15,051 nt of DNA from Microbacterium sp. (lineage in GTDB: Bacteria; Actinomycetota; Actinomycetes; Actinomycetales; Microbacteriaceae), in contig JAITUD010000085.1 of NCBI GenBank assembly GCA_031286555.1, forward strand, positions 1-15,051. Direction: 5' to 3'. Below, piece after piece: positions 8,863-15,051 of this stretch (the stretch's first letter is position 1; every line of letters starts with the position of its first letter). The translations under genes were made by a program, and so were the position numbers. The notes beneath the pieces are model-generated. The model made no database searches. It was not told where the DNA came from and was given only the letters and a program-made list of their open reading frames with translations.

Positions 8863-8868
8863 TACCCT
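8863..8868 (+). promoter_or_regulatory. Candidate -10 box for pfkA
   Basis: TACCCT would start RNA near 8875, about 20 nt before the pfkA ATG, leaving room for the GAAGG ribosome binding site at 8883-8887. A second TAnnnT, TAGGGT at 8835-8840, is an alternative with a leader of about 48 nt. The rest of 8728-8862 shows no gene. Confidence 0.4.
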
Positions 8869-8880
8869 TTCCCCCGAAGC

Positions 8881-8894
8881 ATGAAGGCAGCAGC

Positions 8895-8898
<4 letters not shown>
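8881..8898 (+). CDS. Five-codon mini-ORF overlapping the pfkA start
   Basis: ATG AAG GCA GCA GCA TGA codes Met-Lys-Ala-Ala-Ala, and its stop overlaps the pfkA ATG as ATGA. The octamer gcatgaag occurs twice, 14 nt apart (8879-8886 and 8893-8900), once at each start. The GAAGG inside the mini-ORF is also the likely ribosome binding site for pfkA. It may be a leader peptide, a duplicated start site, or chance. Translation is not shown by sequence. Confidence 0.25.
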
Positions 8899-9923
<1,025 letters not shown>

Positions 9924-9927
9924 GCAG

Positions 9928-9954
9928 CAGGGCCGGCGCACGGCGCCGGCCCTG
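9928..9954. terminator. Bidirectional hairpin between convergent pfkA and oligopeptidase B genes
   Basis: An 11-bp perfect stem (9928-9938 with 9944-9954) that can close one more C-G pair to leave a 3-nt loop. It begins 4 nt after the pfkA stop and ends 5 nt before the oligopeptidase stop on the other strand. Confidence 0.75.
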
Positions 9955-9959
9955 GCTCG

Positions 9960-12065
9960 TCAGTCCGCGAGGCCGAAGCGGTCCAGCATCCAGGCCAGCG
10001 CGAACGCGCGCTCGCGCCAGGCGTTGTAGCGCCCGCTGACGCCGCCGTGACCGGCGGCCATCTCGCACTTCAGCAGCACGTCGTCTGCACCGGCGAACCG
10101 GAGAGCAGCGACCCACTTCGCAGGCTCGACGTACAGCACGCGGGTGTCGTTGATCGAGGTGATCGCGAGGATGGGCGGGTACGCCGCATCCGTCCTGATG
10201 TTCTCGTACGGCGTGTACGACTTCATGTAGGCGTACACCTCCGGGTCGTGCAGCGGGTCGCCCCACTCATCCCACTCCACGACCGTCAGCGGCAGCGACG
10301 GGTCGAGGATCGACGTGAGCGCATCGACGAAGGGCACCTCGGCGACGATGCCGGTGAACAGCTCGGGGGCGAGGTTGGCGACCGCGCCCATCAGCAGGCC
10401 TCCGGCGCTTCCGCCCTCGGCGATCATCCGCTCGGGCGTCGTGACGCCGGCATCCACCAGGTGCTGCGCGCAGGCGACGAAGTCGGTGAACGTGTTGCGC
10501 TTGCGCAGCATCTTGCCGTCGTCGTACCAGTGCCGGCCCAGCTCGCCGCCGCCGCGGACGTGCGCGATCGCGAACACCACCCCGCGGTCGAGCATCGACA
10601 GGCGCATGGGGGAGAAGCCGGGGTCCATGCTCGACTCGTAGGAGCCGTAGCCGTACAGGTGCACCGGGCGGGGCTCGGAGCCCGGCTCGCCGAACGAGCG
10701 CCGCCAGACCAGCGAGATCGGCACCTGCGCGCCGTCCTCAGCGGTGGCCCACAGCCGGCGCTGGTCGTACTCGGCAGGGTCGTAGCCGCCGAGCACCGCC
10801 TGCTGCTTGCGGACCAGCCGCCCGCCGGTCGCGACGTCGAGATCCATCACCGTCGAGGGCGTGATGAACGAGACGTAGCCCATCCGCAGCAGCGGGGCGT
10901 GCCACTCCGGGTTGCCCGAGAACCACGCCGTGTACAGCGGCTCGTCGAACTCCAGCTCGTCGAGTGCGTCGTCGGCGTAGGACAGCAGGGCGATCTGCCC
11001 GAGCCCTTCCCGGCGGTACTCGACGGTCGCGAAGTCGCGGAAGCAGTCCACCTCGAGGATGCGGCGTCCCGGTGTGTGCGGCAGCACGACGCGGCGCTCG
11101 CCCTGCGGGTCGGATGCCGCCACGACGACCAGTTCGAAGTCGAGGGCGCCGTCGTTGTGCAGCACGTACAGCACGTCCTCGCCGTCGATCACGGCGTGGT
11201 CGATCTCGTACTCCACGCCGTCGCGCCGGGGCCAGACGACCCGCCCGCCCGCGGTCAGGTCGGCGAAGTCGAACAGGCGCGCCTCGCTGGTGATCTTCGA
11301 CCCCACCTCGACGACCAGGTACTTCTTGGAGCGGGTGATGCCCGCGCCGAGCCAGAACCGCTCATCGGGCTCATGGATCAGCTTCACGTCCTCGGCGACC
11401 GGGGTGCCGAGGACGTGCAGCCAGAGGGTGTCCGGCCGCCAGGCCTCGTCGCGCGTCGTGTAGAGGACGGCGGTGCCGTCGGGGGTGAAGAAGGCCTGCC
11501 CGGTGTTCTCGATCACGTCGTCGAAGTCGGCGCCGGTGGTCAGGTCGCGGGCGTGCACCGTGTACAGCTCGTCGCCCTCGACATCGACCGACCACAGCAT
11601 CCTGGTGCCGTCGTCGGACACGTCGAACGCACCGAGCGAGAAGAACTCGTGGCCCTCGGCCTCGACGTTGCCGTCGAGCAGCACCTGCTCGCCGGGAACC
11701 GGCTCACCCGGCACCAGCTCGGGCGGGGTCCAGTCGTCGGCGGATGCCGCGGTGCGGCACTGGATGCCGTACTGCGCGCCCTCCTCGGTGCGGCCGTAGT
11801 ACCACCAGTCGCCCTGACGGGTCGGCACCGAGAGATCGGTCTCCTGCACCCGGCCCTTGACCTCCTGGAACAGACGGTCGCGCAGCGCGTCGAGGTGGGA
11901 GGTGCGCTGCTCCGTGTAGGCGTTCTCGGCCTCGAGGTGGGCGATGACCTCGGGATCCTCCTTGGCGCGGAGCCATTCGTAGGGGTCGTCGAAGGTGTCG
12001 CCGTGGTGGGTGCGGGGCGCGGGGCGGCGCGCCGCGACGGGCGCGCTCGTGGTCTGCTCGGTCAC
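9960..12065 (-). CDS. ptrB: Oligopeptidase B, S9 prolyl-oligopeptidase family
   Basis: A cytoplasmic serine peptidase predicted to cut short peptides after Arg or Lys. The 701-residue length matches oligopeptidase B. The N-terminal half is a beta-propeller domain, preceded by the DDPYEWLR motif. The catalytic domain shows GGSAGG with nucleophile S553, NDTRV with D640 and AGHGG with H673, in the correct order. The acidic stretch EWDEWGD at about 597-603 is typical of oligopeptidase B and underlies its basic-residue preference. The start is GTG at 12065. It is preceded by GGGAGG touching the codon, and TAGCGT exactly 6 nt upstream supports a leaderless transcript. No signal peptide is present. 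The gene is divergent from the phosphate transporter and convergent with pfkA. Gene name by family likeness. Confidence 0.94.
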   Translation of the reverse strand: MTEQTTSAPVAARRPAPRTHHGDTFDDPYEWLRAKEDPEVIAHLEAENAYTEQRTSHLDALRDRLFQEVKGRVQETDLSVPTRQGDWWYYGRTEEGAQYGIQCRTAASADDWTPPELVPGEPVPGEQVLLDGNVEAEGHEFFSLGAFDVSDDGTRMLWSVDVEGDELYTVHARDLTTGADFDDVIENTGQAFFTPDGTAVLYTTRDEAWRPDTLWLHVLGTPVAEDVKLIHEPDERFWLGAGITRSKKYLVVEVGSKITSEARLFDFADLTAGGRVVWPRRDGVEYEIDHAVIDGEDVLYVLHNDGALDFELVVVAASDPQGERRVVLPHTPGRRILEVDCFRDFATVEYRREGLGQIALLSYADDALDELEFDEPLYTAWFSGNPEWHAPLLRMGYVSFITPSTVMDLDVATGGRLVRKQQAVLGGYDPAEYDQRRLWATAEDGAQVPISLVWRRSFGEPGSEPRPVHLYGYGSYESSMDPGFSPMRLSMLDRGVVFAIAHVRGGGELGRHWYDDGKMLRKRNTFTDFVACAQHLVDAGVTTPERMIAEGGSAGGLLMGAVANLAPELFTGIVAEVPFVDALTSILDPSLPLTVVEWDEWGDPLHDPEVYAYMKSYTPYENIRTDAAYPPILAITSINDTRVLYVEPAKWVAALRFAGADDVLLKCEMAAGHGGVSGRYNAWRERAFALAWMLDRFGLAD

Positions 12066-12071
12066 CCTCCC

Positions 12072-12077
12072 ACGCTA
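12072..12077 (-). promoter_or_regulatory. Probable -10 box of a leaderless oligopeptidase B promoter
   Basis: On the minus strand TAGCGT is followed by 6 nt (GGGAGG) and the GTG start. This is the same arrangement as at mutY, truB and the phosphodiesterase gene. No convincing -35 element. Confidence 0.6.
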
Positions 12078-12124
12078 CCGGGCGCGAGTTGACCGAGGGG
12101 GAGCGGGGTGGGAGGATTCACAAG

Positions 12125-12157
12125 GGCCGATCAACGGAACATGAACCCACGGTGAAC
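12125..12157 (-). promoter_or_regulatory. PHO-box-like triple direct repeat upstream of the phosphate transporter
   Basis: Read on the minus strand, three adjoining 11-nt units begin GTTCACC (12157-12147), GTTCATG (12146-12136) and GTTGATC (12135-12125). The first matches the actinobacterial PhoP unit GTTCACC fully and the others keep five of seven positions. The 11-nt period is that of known PHO boxes. It lies midway between the divergent oligopeptidase and transporter starts. A weak TTGACC at 12089-12094 could be part of a transporter promoter. PhoP binding is an inference. Confidence 0.5.
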
Positions 12158-12217
12158 TCTTCGTTCGTCACGCCGACCTCGTCGGCACTGTCTCTGCATC
12201 TTCAACGAAAGCGACCG

Positions 12218-13680
<1,463 letters not shown>

Positions 13681-13684
<4 letters not shown>

Positions 13685-14016
13685 GCATCGAGATCAACTG
13701 GATCGACTTCGGCTACGTCTTCGCCGCCGCGCTGATCGGCGCGGTCGCCATCGTGCTGTTCTACTCGCTCGGCCTGCGGATGCTGGTGCGCGCAGGACGC
13801 ATCCCGGTGGTCTCCCCGGCGGAGTTCACCGACGCGATCACCGTGCTCACCGACAAGGAGATCCGCCGCGCCGAGAAGCAGGCGGCCAAGGCGGCGAAGA
13901 AGAGCCCGCTCACGGACGCGCAGAAGACCCTCGCGTTCCTCGCGGCGATCGGATGCTTCATCCTGTGCGGCCTCGCCGTGCTGGGCGGCATCGCGCTGAT
14001 CGTGATCGGGCACTGA
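13681..14016 (+). CDS. Two-helix membrane protein coupled to the phosphate transporter
   Basis: A 111-residue protein with membrane helices at about 11-33 and 84-108. Between them lies a cytoplasmic-type loop rich in Lys, Ala and Glu (EKQAAKAAKKS near 66-76). The ATG overlaps the transporter stop by 4 nt, and AGGAGG at 13668-13673 is well placed, so the two are very likely made together. The loop resembles in composition the coiled tail of the transporter, and contact between the two is possible. I do not recognise a named family. A role as accessory subunit or regulator of phosphate uptake is inferred only from coupling. Confidence 0.85.
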
Positions 14017-14022
14017 TCGCCC

Positions 14023-14028
14023 TATCAT
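14023..14028 (+). promoter_or_regulatory. Probable -10 box of a leaderless phosphodiesterase promoter
   Basis: TATCAT followed by 6 nt (GAGGGC) and the ATG at 14035. It lies in the 18-bp gap after the transporter partner gene, so the phosphodiesterase probably has its own leaderless promoter. Confidence 0.6.
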
Positions 14029-14034
14029 GAGGGC

Positions 14035-14943
14035 ATGACCGCCCTTCCCGCGTTCGGTCGTCATGAGGCGGCGTCGCACACGATCATCCATCTCAGCGAT
14101 CCGCATCTGCTCGCCGGGCGAGCGCGGCACGCGGGCGGAGCCGATTCCGACGCGAATCTGGCTCGCACCCTTCAGGCCGTGCGCCGCGTGCATCCTGCGC
14201 CGTCGGCGATCGTCGTCACCGGCGACCTCGCCGACTTCGGTGAGCCCGACGCCTATCGGCGGCTGCGCGCGGCGCTCGAACCCGTGGCATCCGACCTCGG
14301 CTGCCCCATCGTGTGGGTCGCGGGAAACCACGACGAGCGCCCGGCGCTGCGTGCCGAACTGCTGGACGCGGCTCCGACCGAGGAACCCGTCACCGGGGTC
14401 TGGGATCTCGACGGCCTGCGGCTGATCGCCCTGGACTCGAGCGTGCCCGGCTGGCATCACGGCGACCTGGATGCCGGGCAGCTGGACTGGCTCGCCGACC
14501 AGTTGCGCACGCCAGCGCCGCGCGGCACCCTTCTCGCGCTGCACCACCCGCCGCTGCCCTCGCACCTGCCACTGTTCGACATCCTCGAGCTGCGTCACCA
14601 GGACGAGTTCGCCGACGTGATCCGCGGCACCGACGTGCGCGGCATCCTGGCCGGCCACCTGCACTACTCCTCGGCCGGCATGTTCGCCGGGGTGCCGGTG
14701 AACGTCGCCTCGTCCACCTGCTACTCGATGAACGTGGCGCTGCCGGCGATGGAGGTGAACGGGATGGATGCCGGGCAGTCGTTCCATCTGGTGCACGTGT
14801 ACCCCGACACGATCACGCACACCGTCGTGCCGGTCGTCGAAGCGCCCACCGGCGACTACTTCTCGGAGGAGTGGGTGCGAGAGATGGCGGCGCTCACGCC
14901 CGAGCAGCGCCTGGAGGCGTTCTCGCGCAAGCCCTCGGCGTAG
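14035..14943 (+). CDS. cpdA: Class III cyclic-nucleotide phosphodiesterase, calcineurin-like (Rv0805 type)
   Basis: A binuclear metallophosphoesterase, 302 residues, predicted to hydrolyse cAMP or related 2',3'-cyclic or phosphodiester substrates. All metal-binding motifs are present: D22 and H24 (SDPH), D64 (TGDLAD), N98 with H99 (GNHD), H170 (LALHHPP), and H208 and H210 (GHLHY). From memory, these sit one residue after the matching ligands of Mycobacterium tuberculosis Rv0805, and the segments SSVPGWHHGDL and LVHVYPDT also match that protein. A tail of about 45 residues follows the catalytic fold. No signal peptide is present. The start is fixed by the TATCAT-N6-ATG arrangement. Substrate in vivo is uncertain, as Rv0805 itself is weak on cAMP. 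The gene symbol is by family likeness. Confidence 0.93.
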   Translation: MTALPAFGRHEAASHTIIHLSDPHLLAGRARHAGGADSDANLARTLQAVRRVHPAPSAIVVTGDLADFGEPDAYRRLRAALEPVASDLGCPIVWVAGNHDERPALRAELLDAAPTEEPVTGVWDLDGLRLIALDSSVPGWHHGDLDAGQLDWLADQLRTPAPRGTLLALHHPPLPSHLPLFDILELRHQDEFADVIRGTDVRGILAGHLHYSSAGMFAGVPVNVASSTCYSMNVALPAMEVNGMDAGQSFHLVHVYPDTITHTVVPVVEAPTGDYFSEEWVREMAALTPEQRLEAFSRKPSA

Positions 14944-14946
14944 ACT
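14941..14946 (+). promoter_or_regulatory. Candidate -10 box overlapping the phosphodiesterase stop
   Basis: TAGACT, whose first three bases are the TAG stop of the phosphodiesterase gene. It would start RNA near 14953 and give a leader of about 45 nt for the next gene. The same hexamer occurs before the helicase gene. No clear -35 element. Confidence 0.4.
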
Positions 14947-14997
14947 GGAGACATCCCCCGCTTTCCAGTACCCGCCGAACACCCACAAGGATGTGAC

Positions 14998-15051
14998 ATG
15001 GCCGCTGACGCGCCTGCCCGTACTCGCACCGAGACCGATTCGATCGGAAGC
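14998..15051 (+). CDS. aspA: Start of a probable aspartate ammonia-lyase (cut by window end)
   Basis: Only 18 codons are present. The segment TRTETDSIGS resembles the N-terminus of aspartate ammonia-lyase (TRTETDxLG), which splits aspartate to fumarate and ammonia. Class II fumarase has a related start, but usually EHD rather than ETD. The ATG follows AAGGA at 14987-14991 with normal spacing. The call rests on about ten residues and should be taken as likely, not certain. Confidence 0.55.
   Translation, partial: MAADAPARTRTETDSIGS

Noticed and set aside
10047..12092. 681-codon open frame on the plus strand opposite oligopeptidase B
   Set aside because: Shadow of a real gene with a full catalytic triad; the composition (Val/Arg/Gly/His/Asp rich) is typical of antisense frames in GC-rich DNA.
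12089..12217. Longer PiT starts at TTG 12089 or GTG 12152
   Set aside because: They add a polar N-terminal tail not usual for the family, lack a ribosome binding site, and run through the PHO-box-like repeat. GTG 12218 is just before the first membrane helix.

Overview
The window looks like chromosomal DNA of a high-GC Gram-positive bacterium. The best guess is the Microbacteriaceae, perhaps Microbacterium. The grounds are very high GC with G/C at most third codon positions, actinobacterial versions of MutY, TruB, RibF, 6-phosphofructokinase, oligopeptidase B and an Rv0805-type phosphodiesterase, and many genes with a TAnnnT box placed for leaderless transcription. Genus is an inference from memory of such genomes; no 16S or other marker is present.

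Layout. (1) 1-2038: a hairpin ends whatever lies upstream, then a secreted GH18 chitinase with two C-terminal chitin-binding modules, closed by a strong hairpin shared with the convergent mutY. (2) 2039-3636: mutY on the minus strand, divergent from a small lipoprotein of unknown function. (3) 3656-6289: truB, two small four-helix membrane proteins and ribF, joined partly by ATGA overlaps. (4) 6290-8727: a leader of about 190 nt and a SNF2-family helicase, ending in a long hairpin. (5) 8728-9954: pfkA with a five-codon mini-ORF overlapping its start, then a hairpin terminator. (6) 9960-12065: oligopeptidase B on the minus strand. (7) 12066-14016: a divergent intergenic region with a PHO-box-like triple repeat, a PiT phosphate transporter with a charged C-terminal extension, and a coupled two-helix membrane protein. 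(8) 14035-14943: a class III cyclic-nucleotide phosphodiesterase. (9) 14998-15051: the start of a probable aspartate ammonia-lyase.

Most genes are housekeeping: chitin degradation, oxidative DNA repair, tRNA modification, flavin cofactor synthesis, glycolysis, peptide turnover, phosphate uptake and cyclic nucleotide turnover. I see no mobile element, phage gene, CRISPR array, tRNA, rRNA or defence island.

The most interesting signals are not genes. First, the 7-mer GGATGCC/GGCATCC occurs 33 times by hand count, on both strands, in several reading frames, and as inverted pairs in two hairpins, which resembles an uptake-sequence-like or methylation-linked word. Second, four genes share the exact arrangement TAnnnT-N6-start codon, which supports leaderless transcription and fixes their starts. 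Third, three 11-nt direct repeats precede the PiT transporter and look like an actinobacterial PHO box.
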